NCBI GenBank assembly: GCA_002455255.1 | Contig: DKKL01000007.1 | Coordinates: 1-64,000, forward strand | Source: Candidatus Tepidiaquacellales bacterium UBA6667 | GTDB lineage: Bacteria; Bacteroidota; Ignavibacteria; Tepidaquicellales; Tepidaquicellaceae | DNA: 64,000 nucleotides | Direction: 5' to 3' | In this document: positions 47,676-56,909 of the stretch, one piece after another | How the letters are laid out: each line of letters begins with the position of its first letter | Position numbering within the stretch: the stretch's first letter is position 1 | Notes under the pieces: model-generated | Seen by the model: the letters and a program-made list of their open reading frames with translations, nothing else | The model's database searches: none | Told to the model about the DNA's origin: nothing | Translations under genes and position numbers: made by a program

Positions 47676-48014
47676 TTAATCTTTTGTTAATGTGATGGTT
47701 GTTATCGCACATAAATCAACCCCCGTCATTGTATAAGATACTCCATCCTCTGCAGTAAATTTAATGTCCCACATACAATTGTCTTTATCAAAACCGGTAA
47801 AAGTAAAATTGAATGTTTCACCGTCAAGAATTAAATCTCCGGGAATTACATCTGAACCCCAGTTATCTGAAGCAGATGGGGATAAATAAACATCAATCAA
47901 TGTCATTCCGGTATTATTTGTCATAGAAAAATCCTGTGACTGTGCCTGAGAGTCTGTATTCAGAAGAAATAAAACTCCTAAGACAAAAGATAAAAAAGTA
48001 ATTTTTTTAAGCAT
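47676..48014 (-). CDS. Small secreted beta-rich protein
   Basis: This 112-residue protein has a signal peptide (about 1-25, ending DSQAQ) and a short beta-sandwich-like domain (SMTNNTGMTLIDVYLSPSASDNWGSDVIPGD ... WDIKFTAEDGVSYTMTGVDLCAITTITLT). Proteins with this TG(M/I)TLxxxYxSPSxSDNWG pattern appear as a small family in several Gram-negative bacteria without known function (from memory). The ATG at 48014 is used since it starts the signal peptide; the frame is open to 48041. Confidence 0.7.
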   Translation of the reverse strand: MLKKITFLSFVLGVLFLLNTDSQAQSQDFSMTNNTGMTLIDVYLSPSASDNWGSDVIPGDLILDGETFNFTFTGFDKDNCMWDIKFTAEDGVSYTMTGVDLCAITTITLTKD

Positions 48015-48083
48015 ATAAAAGGGCTTTAATTTGCCGTTCAAAAATATATTTGGTCAATAAAACAATCAATTCAATTTAATTAG

Positions 48084-50270
48084 TTATAGTTGCAATCCTA
48101 CGCCAAAATATATAATTCTTTTATTGTTAGAACGTATTTCTATTTTTTCTGTATAATTCCTGTTATAAGAAATCAGATATAAATTTTTTGTATCAAGCAA
48201 ATTATTCAATGCGACAAAGAATACTGCAAACTTATCAAACAGTGAAGTTATGTATTGCAAATTCAAATCTATCCTTGAATATGTTGGAAATCTGTCGCTA
48301 TTCTCTTGGGCATATATTGGGATATAAACATCATTAACAGGATCAAATATGCTTGAAACAACCGGTGTGTAAGGTTTTCCTGTTGATAACTTGTAAGATG
48401 CTCCTACTGTCCACTGATTTGTTATATTATAACTTGATACTATTGACATGTTATGAGTTATGTCATAATTCGATGAGTATAATTCCCCACCGTCAAATCT
48501 TCTTCGTTTTGAATCGGAATATGCATAAGAAATCCATGCTGTCAGTTTATTTTGAATTTTTCCTTTTAAAAATACATCTATCCCTTTGGCAAATCCATTT
48601 CCCTGTTGCGGAAACTGAACATCCTGAAATGCAGTAACCAAATCTCTATAGTCTTTATAATATCCTTCAACTCTGAAAACTATATCATTCTCTTTGTTAA
48701 ATTCATAACCAAGTATATAATGAATTGCAGATTCTGCATACAAATTATTATCCGTGGTTCTTTGATATTGACTTAATGAAGGATACTGATGATATAGTCC
48801 GATTGCTCCACGAATAGCATTGTAACTGTTTAACTGATATCCTATTGAAAGTCTCGGGTCAATATTTATGTTTTTTGAAAGTGTATGATAATCTGTTCTT
48901 ACTCCGGATATTGCAAAAAATTTATCTGAAATTCTGAATAAACCTTCTGCATAGGCACCAACTCTTCCTGTACTGTTCTTAGTATCAACATATTCACTTC
49001 TGGAATCAGGTGCTATGTCATAAAAATATAATGGATACGTACCGCTCAAATGTGAATTTGAATATTCATATTCAGCACCGGCGTTAAACTCAATTTTACT
49101 TGTCAATGGATTTGAAAAATCAACTCTAAACTTCCCATAATAATCTTGATTTCTTGAATCAAGAACTCCATAATCTTGTTTTCTGTCAAATGCACTGAAT
49201 GAAACTCCGGCTGAGAGACTTGATACTGCTGTCGGTGCAAAGGAAACTTTATAGTTTGCAAAAAAATTATCATTTGTAGAATTATAAAATCCTTTAAACG
49301 ATGGTGATTCACTTAAGATTCCGATTCTATCTCCGCTGTAGTTTGCATAAAATTTCATATATCCTGTTTTTGAAAATTTATGTGCAATCGTTCCTCCAAA
49401 TCCTCTCGCCTCCGGAACTTTGGAATACTCCTGTGTCATTCCGTTTAAATCAAAAAACGGTTTTAAATAACTTTGGTTTGCCTGAAATGTAGCACCTAAC
49501 ATCCCGTCATTGGAAGTCCACACTCCAGCGAGTGAGCTTGCACCAATACCGGCTAATAAAAACATTCCTCTGCCTCGCGTCATTTCATAACTCTTTAAAT
49601 CCAACACACCTGAAAGTGCATTCCCAAATTTTGCAGAAAATCCACCGCTTGTAAAATTTATACCTCTCAAACCCCATGGCTCTATTGTTGAATACGAAGA
49701 AGTGTTATAAGTATTATCAAAGATAAATGGATTATATAAAGTCGCCTGATCAAGAATTGTTAAAACTTCATCAGGGTCACCGCCTCTCACAGAAATTCTG
49801 CTTCCTTCATCAACCTGATTTGTCCCGGGGAATGTAGTTAATGCTCTGAACAGATCAGCATCCGCTCCGGGAATTCTGACAATTTCAAGTGGAGTTAAAG
49901 TAACTTTTGAGTTTTCACCTGAAGTAAATGAACTTGCTGTTACAACTATTTCCTCTGTCTTCACTTCATCTGCTGTCAGTTTCACATCTTTTATCAAATC
50001 CTGTCCGGGATTTATATCTATAATCACAATTTTTTCTGATAAACCCATTGCAGTTACTATAAGATTAAATCTACCGGTCTTTTGAGTCGTAAATTCATAA
50101 ATTCCATTTTCATCCGATGTTGCTCCGTCAATTGTTCCTTCAATAACAACATTTGCTCCGTAAACTGGCTTATTCTCAGTATCTGTTATCTTTCCAGATA
50201 CTTTTGATTGTGAATAAACGAATCCTGAGTTTATAATTATTACTAAAATAAATAATACAATATATTTCAT
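48084..50270 (-). CDS. TonB-dependent receptor with carboxypeptidase-like regulatory domain
   Basis: The 728-residue outer-membrane receptor has a signal peptide (about 1-20), a CarboxypepD_reg-like domain (about 23-105; SGKITDTENKPVYGANVVIEGTIDGATSDENGIYEF), a plug (about 110-215; RISVRGGDPDEVLTILD) and a 22-strand barrel ending in the hydrophobic strand KRIIYFGVGLQL. It takes up a substrate through the outer membrane with TonB energy. No SusD-like partner lies next to it, so the substrate is probably a metal complex or other small compound, not a glycan, but this is inference. Confidence 0.9.
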   Translation of the reverse strand: MKYIVLFILVIIINSGFVYSQSKVSGKITDTENKPVYGANVVIEGTIDGATSDENGIYEFTTQKTGRFNLIVTAMGLSEKIVIIDINPGQDLIKDVKLTADEVKTEEIVVTASSFTSGENSKVTLTPLEIVRIPGADADLFRALTTFPGTNQVDEGSRISVRGGDPDEVLTILDQATLYNPFIFDNTYNTSSYSTIEPWGLRGINFTSGGFSAKFGNALSGVLDLKSYEMTRGRGMFLLAGIGASSLAGVWTSNDGMLGATFQANQSYLKPFFDLNGMTQEYSKVPEARGFGGTIAHKFSKTGYMKFYANYSGDRIGILSESPSFKGFYNSTNDNFFANYKVSFAPTAVSSLSAGVSFSAFDRKQDYGVLDSRNQDYYGKFRVDFSNPLTSKIEFNAGAEYEYSNSHLSGTYPLYFYDIAPDSRSEYVDTKNSTGRVGAYAEGLFRISDKFFAISGVRTDYHTLSKNINIDPRLSIGYQLNSYNAIRGAIGLYHQYPSLSQYQRTTDNNLYAESAIHYILGYEFNKENDIVFRVEGYYKDYRDLVTAFQDVQFPQQGNGFAKGIDVFLKGKIQNKLTAWISYAYSDSKRRRFDGGELYSSNYDITHNMSIVSSYNITNQWTVGASYKLSTGKPYTPVVSSIFDPVNDVYIPIYAQENSDRFPTYSRIDLNLQYITSLFDKFAVFFVALNNLLDTKNLYLISYNRNYTEKIEIRSNNKRIIYFGVGLQL

Positions 50271-50293
50271 TTTAAAATTTAATGTTTTGAAAT

Positions 50294-50584
50294 TTATAAT
50301 CCATTTGAAAAAAGTTCGTCAATTTCTTTTGCAATTTTTATATCTTTTTCCGTTACTCCATTTTCTGAATGAGTAGAAAATGAAATCGCTACTTCTGAAT
50401 ATTTAAATGTGCAGAAATCAGGATGGTGATCATGAGATTGGCAAACCGCACCAACCGCCGTGACAAATGCCATAGTTTGCGGAAATCCTTTAGTTTTAAA
50501 CGTTTTCTGAAGAGAATCATTTTGATATTCCCAACCATACATAACAACCAATGCATCTGTGATTTCTTGTGATGAAAGTTTCAT
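50294..50584 (-). CDS. phhB: 4a-hydroxytetrahydrobiopterin dehydratase
   Basis: The 96-residue protein has the pterin-4a-carbinolamine dehydratase motif with His51 and the adjacent His53/His54 in SHDHHPD, and the segments KTFKTKGFPQTMAFVTAVGAV and ISFSTHSENGVTEKDI. It recycles the pterin cofactor of aromatic amino acid hydroxylases, or acts in molybdopterin metabolism. It is 4 bases downstream of the winged-helix regulator gene and is the last gene of this operon. Confidence 0.9.
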   Translation of the reverse strand: MKLSSQEITDALVVMYGWEYQNDSLQKTFKTKGFPQTMAFVTAVGAVCQSHDHHPDFCTFKYSEVAISFSTHSENGVTEKDIKIAKEIDELFSNGL

Positions 50585-50588
50585 AAAT

Positions 50589-50885
50589 TTATTTTTTTAT
50601 TAATGAACCAAGTTTATTAACATAATTTTCAAATGCTTTTAAACCGGATTTGGTAATTTTATATTTTGAAACCGGTTTCCTTTCTATAAACATTTTTTTT
50701 GAAGTAATGTATTTTGCTTCTTCAAGTTTTTTTAAATGAACTGACAGATTTCCGTCTGTAGCATTTATTTTATTTTTAAGAAATGAAAAATCAGCTTCTT
50801 CAACTACCGTTAATACAGCCATAATTGCTGTTCGGATTCTTGAATGAATCACATCATCAATTTCGTTATAGTCAAAATTATCCAT
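50589..50885 (-). CDS. Winged-helix transcriptional regulator (HTH_34 type)
   Basis: The 98-residue DNA-binding protein is a single winged helix (IHSRIRTAIMAVLTVVEEADFSFLKNKINATDGNLSVHLKKLEEAKYI ... RKPVSKYKITKSGLKAFENYVNKL), the HTH_34/MarR-like family common in Bacteroidota. It lies 24 bases after a membrane protein gene and 4 bases before phhB. The promoter of this operon has paired AAAGTACTTT sites, a plausible autoregulatory operator for it. Confidence 0.88.
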   Translation of the reverse strand: MDNFDYNEIDDVIHSRIRTAIMAVLTVVEEADFSFLKNKINATDGNLSVHLKKLEEAKYITSKKMFIERKPVSKYKITKSGLKAFENYVNKLGSLIKK

Positions 50886-50909
50886 TATATATTAATCAAA
50901 TTTAACTAT

Positions 50910-51524
50910 TTATAATTGATATGTTAATTCATTACTTAACTCCTTTTTATACTTTCTGTATAAAATTATTCCCGGTATTGTCTGAAATAAAATCAACATA
51001 ATTGCAAAAATTAACATTATTATAGGACCTTTCAAATAAAACAAAGACCATCCGCCAAGCCACCAAACAAAACCCAAATTCCTTAACCAATTTATCTTTT
51101 GGATTATTCCGCTGTTAAAATATCCTATACCTAATAAAATCGAAATCATTGCGGATATATGATATGGATTATAAGCATTTGTTATATTACCGATAAAGGC
51201 AAATGAAAAAATTGCAACCCCTAAGGATAACCATAGTGAATTTGAAATTTGACCTGCAAAAGTTTTAACGTTTGATCTTTTATCAAACTTTGCTCCGTAA
51301 ATTAACGCGATTATTACACCTATCACAGATATCACGAGCCAGAGAATGATTACATTTCCAATTTCAGAATTTGTTACAATCAAGCTATAGTTTATTAATA
51401 ATGCCACTGAAATTAACATTCCCCAAAAAATATAGTAAAATCCGTTTTCAAAATTAATTTTTCTGCTGTCATCCATTATTTTTTTTATAACAGCAAGTTG
51501 CTCTTTTGCTTCTGTATTTTCCAT
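50910..51524 (-). CDS. Multi-spanning membrane protein coupled to winged-helix regulator
   Basis: This 204-residue protein has a cytoplasmic N-terminal helix (about 1-25) and about six membrane segments (about 28-46, 56-75, 94-112, 120-136, 146-158, 166-186). It is not recognised. The first gene of a three-gene operon with the winged-helix regulator and phhB, it has the paired palindromic operator 19 bases upstream of its start. A role as a membrane target or partner of the regulator is likely. Confidence 0.7.
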   Translation of the reverse strand: MENTEAKEQLAVIKKIMDDSRKINFENGFYYIFWGMLISVALLINYSLIVTNSEIGNVIILWLVISVIGVIIALIYGAKFDKRSNVKTFAGQISNSLWLSLGVAIFSFAFIGNITNAYNPYHISAMISILLGIGYFNSGIIQKINWLRNLGFVWWLGGWSLFYLKGPIIMLIFAIMLILFQTIPGIILYRKYKKELSNELTYQL

Positions 51525-51543
51525 AATAATTTTTAATTAATCT

Positions 51544-51570
51544 AAAGTACTTTAAAAAATAAAGTGCTTT
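51544..51570. promoter_or_regulatory. Paired AAAGTACTTT operator, copy 2
   Basis: AAAGTACTTT (51544-51553) and AAAGTGCTTT (51561-51570) are separated by a 7-bp AT spacer, the same 17-bp start-to-start spacing as the copy at 45897-45923. The flanking TTTGTAAA(A)CT is also shared. It lies 19 bases before the membrane protein start at 51524. It is probably bound by the winged-helix regulator encoded in this operon. Confidence 0.7.
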
Positions 51571-51611
51571 GTAAAACTAACTTAATTTTTTTATTATGTC
51601 AAGAATAAAAA

Positions 51612-51642
51612 AATCCCGTAATGAAAATTCTCTTACGGGATT
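51612..51642 (-). terminator. Terminator after isocitrate dehydrogenase
   Basis: A 10-bp stem AATCCCGTAA/TTACGGGATT with an 11-base loop is followed by a T tract on the minus strand. It is 27 bases after the stop at 51670. Confidence 0.85.
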
Positions 51643-51669
51643 AATTATATAAAATATTGAATTTAAATT

Positions 51670-53130
51670 TTACTGACCTTGTGCAAGTGAGTAACCGGGT
51701 TTCCCTTCGAAATAATAAAGATTTTCGGTTTTCACGAAATCTATTCCGGCTTTACCTGCTTTTTCAAGAAGTTCTGCTATTACTGAATGTGAAATTGGTT
51801 TGGTTTTATCTTTCGTTTCAAATCTGCATCTGTAATGATCCACTCTCATTGGTTCAACAATTCCTTTGGGCCAAACTTTTACACCGCGATTTGAAATTAC
51901 TACTAACTCTAAATCTGCCGGTTTTATTTCAATTAATTGTTTTGCTAAAATATCCATATCTTCTGATCTGCTCCATTGCACAAACATATCTACACCGATT
52001 AAATCTTTTTTCTCATCTGGTCTTGTTGTCATTTTTGATTCTACTTCTGCCAATGGATCAGATTTTGCAAAATACTGTACAGGTCTGAGAATTTTAGGAT
52101 TTTCTCCAAGTCTTGCAATTACTTCCTGTGCAAATTCTTTTGTGCCGACAAGTTTTTTACTTACCTCTTCTTTAAATATATCATAAGTGTGAATTCCATC
52201 TTCTATAGTTTTTAACCAGGCATTATGAACTTTTGTCGCTACGTCAAATTGTTTTATATGTGCCATCATCATTACACCGGCAAGCAATAAGCCCGAAGGA
52301 TTTGCAAGGTTTTTACCTGCTCTTCTCGGTGCAGAACCGTGAATTGCTTCAAACATAGAACATCTCACACCAATATTGGCTGAGCCCGCAAGTCCGACTG
52401 AACCTGTCATCTGAGCTGCTACGTCTGAAAGTATATCTCCATATAAGTTTTCCATTACAATAACTTCAAAATCTTCAGGGCTTGTAGCTAATTTTGCGGC
52501 ACCTATATCAACTATCCATGTTTCTTTTGTTATATCCGGATATTCTTCCCCGATTTCATCAAATATTTTATGAAATAATCCGTCGGTTATTTTCATAATA
52601 TTATCTTTAACAAAACAGGTTACTTTTTTCTTATAGTTCGCTCTTGCATATTCAAATGCATATCTTACAATTCTTTCTGAACCGGGATATGAAATTAGTT
52701 TTAAGCATTGTGTTACATCCTGAGTTTGTCTGTGCTCTATTCCGGCATATAAATCTTCTTCATTCTCTCTGATAATAGTTACATCCATAACCGGATGTTT
52801 AGTCTGAACAAATGGTGAGTATGATACACACGGTCTAACATTTGCAAACTGACCAAGAGTTTTTCTTGTTGTAACATTTAAGCTTTTGAAACCTCCGCCT
52901 TGTGGAGTTGTGATTGGGGCTTTATAAAAAACTTTTGTTTTTAATAACGACTCCCATGATGAATTTTCTATTCCGGCAGAATTACCTTTTAAATAAACTT
53001 TTTCGCCGATTTCGATTATTTCGATATCTATTTTTGCTCCCGCTGCCTGAAGTATATCAAGTGAAGCGGTCATAATTTCTGGACCTATTCCGTCGCCATA
53101 CGCTACGGTGATTGGTGTATTTTTTGACAT
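51670..53130 (-). CDS. icd: Isocitrate dehydrogenase, long Thermus-like type
   Basis: The 486-residue enzyme belongs to the isocitrate/isopropylmalate dehydrogenase family: YGDGIGPEI near residue 12, TIIRENEEDLYAGIEH near 117, the metal-binding LYGDILSDVAAQMTG near 224, and FEAIHGSAPRRAGKNLANPSG near 260. It has a C-terminal extension of about 130 residues, as in the Thermus-type enzyme (about 496 residues). It oxidises isocitrate to 2-oxoglutarate in the citric acid cycle. The coenzyme (NAD or NADP) cannot be settled by eye. It is a single-gene transcription unit with its own terminator. Confidence 0.9.
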   Translation of the reverse strand: MSKNTPITVAYGDGIGPEIMTASLDILQAAGAKIDIEIIEIGEKVYLKGNSAGIENSSWESLLKTKVFYKAPITTPQGGGFKSLNVTTRKTLGQFANVRPCVSYSPFVQTKHPVMDVTIIRENEEDLYAGIEHRQTQDVTQCLKLISYPGSERIVRYAFEYARANYKKKVTCFVKDNIMKITDGLFHKIFDEIGEEYPDITKETWIVDIGAAKLATSPEDFEVIVMENLYGDILSDVAAQMTGSVGLAGSANIGVRCSMFEAIHGSAPRRAGKNLANPSGLLLAGVMMMAHIKQFDVATKVHNAWLKTIEDGIHTYDIFKEEVSKKLVGTKEFAQEVIARLGENPKILRPVQYFAKSDPLAEVESKMTTRPDEKKDLIGVDMFVQWSRSEDMDILAKQLIEIKPADLELVVISNRGVKVWPKGIVEPMRVDHYRCRFETKDKTKPISHSVIAELLEKAGKAGIDFVKTENLYYFEGKPGYSLAQGQ

Positions 53131-53203
53131 TTATATCTGATTAAAATTTGGAAACAATCAATTTACAGAATATAAGCGTCAATTTAAATGTAGAATTAAG
53201 GTA

Positions 53204-54823
53204 TTACACTTGTTTTTTACGATGAATAATCATCCTAAAAACTGATACTAACATATAAATAAAAAATCCTGCTATTAGTATGACGATTAATAAACTTAAT
53301 ATTCCTTTTGATAATGGAAGTTTACTTCCTGATTCATTAAATAAAGAAATATTTGCTTCATTAGTATCCAACCCCATTACACTCAATTCATTTTTCACAT
53401 ATTCTACCTGATCGGTAAATTGATTTGCTTCTAAAAATCCTGTGCCTAATTGATTTTTTCCTGTTGAATCAAATATAATAGCAGATCCATCCCAGTGAAA
53501 ATTATTTGTGATATCAACACTTAAAGAATTTTTAAACTTTGAACCGTCTAATATGAAAGTACCGTCTTGAGTAGTAAGTTTATATTTTATTGGAAAAATT
53601 ATTCCTTCTCTTACAACAGTATCCAAAACTTCGCCTTCACCTTTAAGTGACCAGATAATCTGGTCAGGACCATATCTGTTCATTGTTGTTTGAAAAATTG
53701 TACCCGGTAAAAGAGTTTGGTCAAGAGGGAAAAAATTATAAATCATATACTGAAGACTGTCGCTTAAATGTAAATTTGTCCAGACATATTTTCCAAGTCC
53801 AGTTGCAGTTGATTTAAATATACTCATAACATTATTCAGAAGTGCCAGTGATACCGTTGAAACATTTCCATTTGCCCATTGCCTATCAATCCAACCGATT
53901 CCGTTTTTTACGGAAGTGGTTGAATCGTTAATCGTTAATGTACCGTTTATTTTAAGCTGCGTGTATGATAGATACAGCGTTCCTGCTCCTCCTTCACACG
54001 GAGCACAGCCACTTTTTCCGTTGAAAAATGCCGGTCTCACAGATGACATATTCACCGCTATACCATTTGATGTATGAGATTTGTTTATTGAAGTATCATT
54101 TGTTGTATTTTCATTTTTCCAAGTCGAATAAATTTCAATATTTTTTGAAGTATTAAAATTAAAATTACATTTCCAACCTTCAGGTAAATCTAAAGCATTA
54201 AAGGAAAAATTTGAATCATTTTTAATTTCATATTCACCGCGACAAACTTTGAAAGGTGAATATTCCCATTTATCTCCTTTTCCAACTCCGGTGGAGATGA
54301 AATAATATGTTGTAGAACCCATAGGTAAATTCATTTCAGCAGTAAGCTCGGGATTAAATATATCTATTCGAAACAAATAAAACATATATGATGAAGTCTC
54401 ACCAAGTGAATCAATAAATGTACCGTAAATCCAAAACCATCCAAAAGTTCCTTGCTGAAACTGAAATGAAGAATATGTAGATGCCGGTGGCTTTAGGGAT
54501 TCTAAACGAAACATATCAAGATCAGCATTTGGGGTAAAAGCTGATAACATTATCATTTCTTCATCTGTAGCATTTGTTAGCTTAGATTTCAGTAAATCCA
54601 TTTTTTCTGAATTATAAGGATTCAAAAATGTAGAATTTTCTTCTATATATTTAAATCTTTCAGGTAAAATTTTCCTAAGTTCAGAAAATTCCAATGATGT
54701 ATATTTTCCGGGTTTTAAAACATTTGATTGCACATCAGTGAGAACGGGTGATGTTTTGTATGAAAGGAAATAAAGTATAACAACTGATATTATAATAAAA
54801 ATGAAAACCTTTGAGACTTTCAT
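53204..54823 (-). CDS. CrtC/AttH-like lipocalin-type membrane-anchored protein
   Basis: The 539-residue protein has an N-terminal signal or anchor (about 6-23), two lipocalin-like halves of the CrtC/AttH type (about 100-500) with GIGWIDRQWANGN and GTGFLEANQF, and a C-terminal membrane helix (about 505-530). Related proteins include carotenoid 1,2-hydratase (CrtC) and AttH-like exporter partners. No carotenoid genes are in the window, so hydratase activity is not claimed. A CGAPC motif in the first half could form a disulfide. It is a single gene, 73 bases from isocitrate dehydrogenase. Confidence 0.7.
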   Translation of the reverse strand: MKVSKVFIFIIISVVILYFLSYKTSPVLTDVQSNVLKPGKYTSLEFSELRKILPERFKYIEENSTFLNPYNSEKMDLLKSKLTNATDEEMIMLSAFTPNADLDMFRLESLKPPASTYSSFQFQQGTFGWFWIYGTFIDSLGETSSYMFYLFRIDIFNPELTAEMNLPMGSTTYYFISTGVGKGDKWEYSPFKVCRGEYEIKNDSNFSFNALDLPEGWKCNFNFNTSKNIEIYSTWKNENTTNDTSINKSHTSNGIAVNMSSVRPAFFNGKSGCAPCEGGAGTLYLSYTQLKINGTLTINDSTTSVKNGIGWIDRQWANGNVSTVSLALLNNVMSIFKSTATGLGKYVWTNLHLSDSLQYMIYNFFPLDQTLLPGTIFQTTMNRYGPDQIIWSLKGEGEVLDTVVREGIIFPIKYKLTTQDGTFILDGSKFKNSLSVDITNNFHWDGSAIIFDSTGKNQLGTGFLEANQFTDQVEYVKNELSVMGLDTNEANISLFNESGSKLPLSKGILSLLIVILIAGFFIYMLVSVFRMIIHRKKQV

Positions 54824-54937
54824 AAACTTTTATTTTGTTGCTTGAAAAGTAAATAAAGAAAAGTGAAATAAAAACTTTAAAAACAAGTATTTATTAGTAA
54901 ATTTATTAAGAATTTAAAGTGAGATTAAATAAGGAGG

Positions 54938-55086
54938 GATCGCAGATTTTTCGTTAAATTAAATTATACCCCGCCATGAAATATGAATTTAGATTAAGGA
55001 AGGAATGAATCAATCCGAAGATTGATTATTCTTACTTATTGTTTGGTAAAACCAGAGATTGGTTTGCCCTACTAAAATCTGCGATC
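54938..55086. repeat. 149-bp element bounded by 13-bp inverted repeats
   Basis: GATCGCAGATTTT (54938-54950) and its exact complement AAAATCTGCGATC (55074-55086) bound a region with two more hairpins: AATCAATC-CGAA-GATTGATT (55008-55028, 8 bp) and GGTAAA(A)CCA/TGGTTTGCC (about 55043-55068, with one bulge). The 311-bp gap between 54824 and 55134 holds no gene. It looks like a small non-autonomous mobile element or a structured RNA. Confidence 0.6.
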
Positions 55087-55134
55087 TGATACAAAGTTCT
55101 AAAAAATTAATAATAAATGCAACATAAAAAAAAA

Positions 55135-56739
55135 TTATTTTTCTTCAATTGTATCTATATTATGTTCAATATTAAACAAAAATTTGGCTTTCGGATTATT
55201 CATAATGGCTTTTTCAATTTGATATGGAGATTCCGACATAAAAACAAGGTTTTTATGTTTATCTGTGAATAAATTATGAGATCTGTATGTTAATAATTCC
55301 TGAATTTCTTCCTCTTTATCATATAATATCCAACACGCCTTGTGATAATTTACCGGTGAAAATTTACAATCTACTCCATATTCATTTTGCAAACGATATT
55401 GAATCACATCAAATTGAAGCTCACCTACAGTGCCAACAATTTTTCTGTTTCCGTTATATTGAATAAATACCTGTGCAAGTCCTTCGTCTGTTAAATGAAT
55501 AATTCCTTTATCCATTTGCTTTGCTTTAAATGGATCGTTTAATCTAAGTTCTTTGAAGATTTCAGGAGAAAAAGTAGGTATCCCTTTAAACATAAATTTT
55601 TCACCTTCTGTTAAAGTATCGCCAATTTTAAAAATTCCTGAATCGTATAAGCCAATTACTTCACCGGGATATGCTTCTTCAATTAGTTTCTTATCTGATG
55701 CCATAAATACTGCGGGATTAGGAAATTTTATATCACGGTCAAGTCTGACATGATGATAAAATTTATTTCTTTCAAATTTTCCTGAACATACTCTGAGAAA
55801 TGCAATTCTGTCTCTGTGTTTGGGGTTTAAGTTTGCATGAATTTTGAATACAAATCCCGAAAAATTTTCGTCATCTGAATTTATAATTCCTGCCGTAGTT
55901 TCTCTTCCTCTCGGATTAGGAGCAATACTGATAAAACTGTCTAATAATTCTTTAACTCCGAAATTGTTCAAAGCACTGCCGAAATAAACCGGAGCTACAA
56001 CACCGGAGAGATATTCATTTACATCAAAGTCACCATAAACACCATTAACAAGATCAAGATCTTTTTTAAGTTTTTCGGTTGAATCACCGAGAACAACTGA
56101 TAATCTTTCGTCATTTATATCGTTAAAAACTTCAACATCTTTTTCTACTTTCTGTTTGTTCGATTTAAAAAAATTAAATGTGTTTTCATATATATTATAA
56201 ACACCTTTAAAACCTGAACCAATGCCAACGGGCCACGAGAGTGGCTTCACTTTTATATCAAGTTTTTCTTCTATTTCATCAAGCAATTCAAACGGATTTT
56301 TTCCTTCTCTGTCGAGTTTGTTTATAAAAATAATAACGGGAGTATTTCTCATCCTACAAACATTCATAAGTTTTTCAGTTTGCTCTTCCACACCTTTCAC
56401 ACAATCAATTACAAGTATTACGCTTTCTACTGCGGTCAAAGTTCTGTATGTATCTTCTGCAAAGTCTTTGTGACCGGGAGTATCAAGCAGATTTATATTC
56501 ATTCCGTTATATTTAAAATTCATTACGGATGTAGTAACTGAGATACCTCTTTGTTTTTCAATTTCAAGAAAATCCGATATTGTGGTTTTTTTTATTTTAT
56601 TTGATTTTACAGCACCTGCCACCTGAATTGCTCCGCCGAATAATAGTAATTTTTCTGTAAGTGTTGTTTTTCCCGCATCAGGGTGGCTGATAATAGCAAA
56701 TGTTTTAGTATTGTTAATTTTATCTTGAATAGAAGACAT
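55135..56739 (-). CDS. prfC: Peptide chain release factor 3
   Basis: The 534-residue GTPase has [15 protein letters not shown], the switch region [41 protein letters not shown], and the RF3-specific C-terminal domain with [21 protein letters not shown]. It recycles RF1 and RF2 after termination and acts in quality control. Length matches E. coli RF3 (529 residues). It is a single-gene unit flanked by the 149-bp element and a 170-base gap without a clear gene. Confidence 0.95.
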   Translation of the reverse strand: MSSIQDKINNTKTFAIISHPDAGKTTLTEKLLLFGGAIQVAGAVKSNKIKKTTISDFLEIEKQRGISVTTSVMNFKYNGMNINLLDTPGHKDFAEDTYRTLTAVESVILVIDCVKGVEEQTEKLMNVCRMRNTPVIIFINKLDREGKNPFELLDEIEEKLDIKVKPLSWPVGIGSGFKGVYNIYENTFNFFKSNKQKVEKDVEVFNDINDERLSVVLGDSTEKLKKDLDLVNGVYGDFDVNEYLSGVVAPVYFGSALNNFGVKELLDSFISIAPNPRGRETTAGIINSDDENFSGFVFKIHANLNPKHRDRIAFLRVCSGKFERNKFYHHVRLDRDIKFPNPAVFMASDKKLIEEAYPGEVIGLYDSGIFKIGDTLTEGEKFMFKGIPTFSPEIFKELRLNDPFKAKQMDKGIIHLTDEGLAQVFIQYNGNRKIVGTVGELQFDVIQYRLQNEYGVDCKFSPVNYHKACWILYDKEEEIQELLTYRSHNLFTDKHKNLVFMSESPYQIEKAIMNNPKAKFLFNIEHNIDTIEEK

Positions 56740-56909
56740 AGTTTGAGAAAAATTTTGAGAAATAAAAAATTTAAAGGAAGTTATATAAGAGGTTACAAAA
56801 AGTTTAAATTAGTTGGCATTTACAAATATAACTTATTTACGATATATTAATTAGTCATATTGGCGGGGTTTAGTTATGAAAAAATTTCAATTTTAATTTT
56901 TTAAAACTA

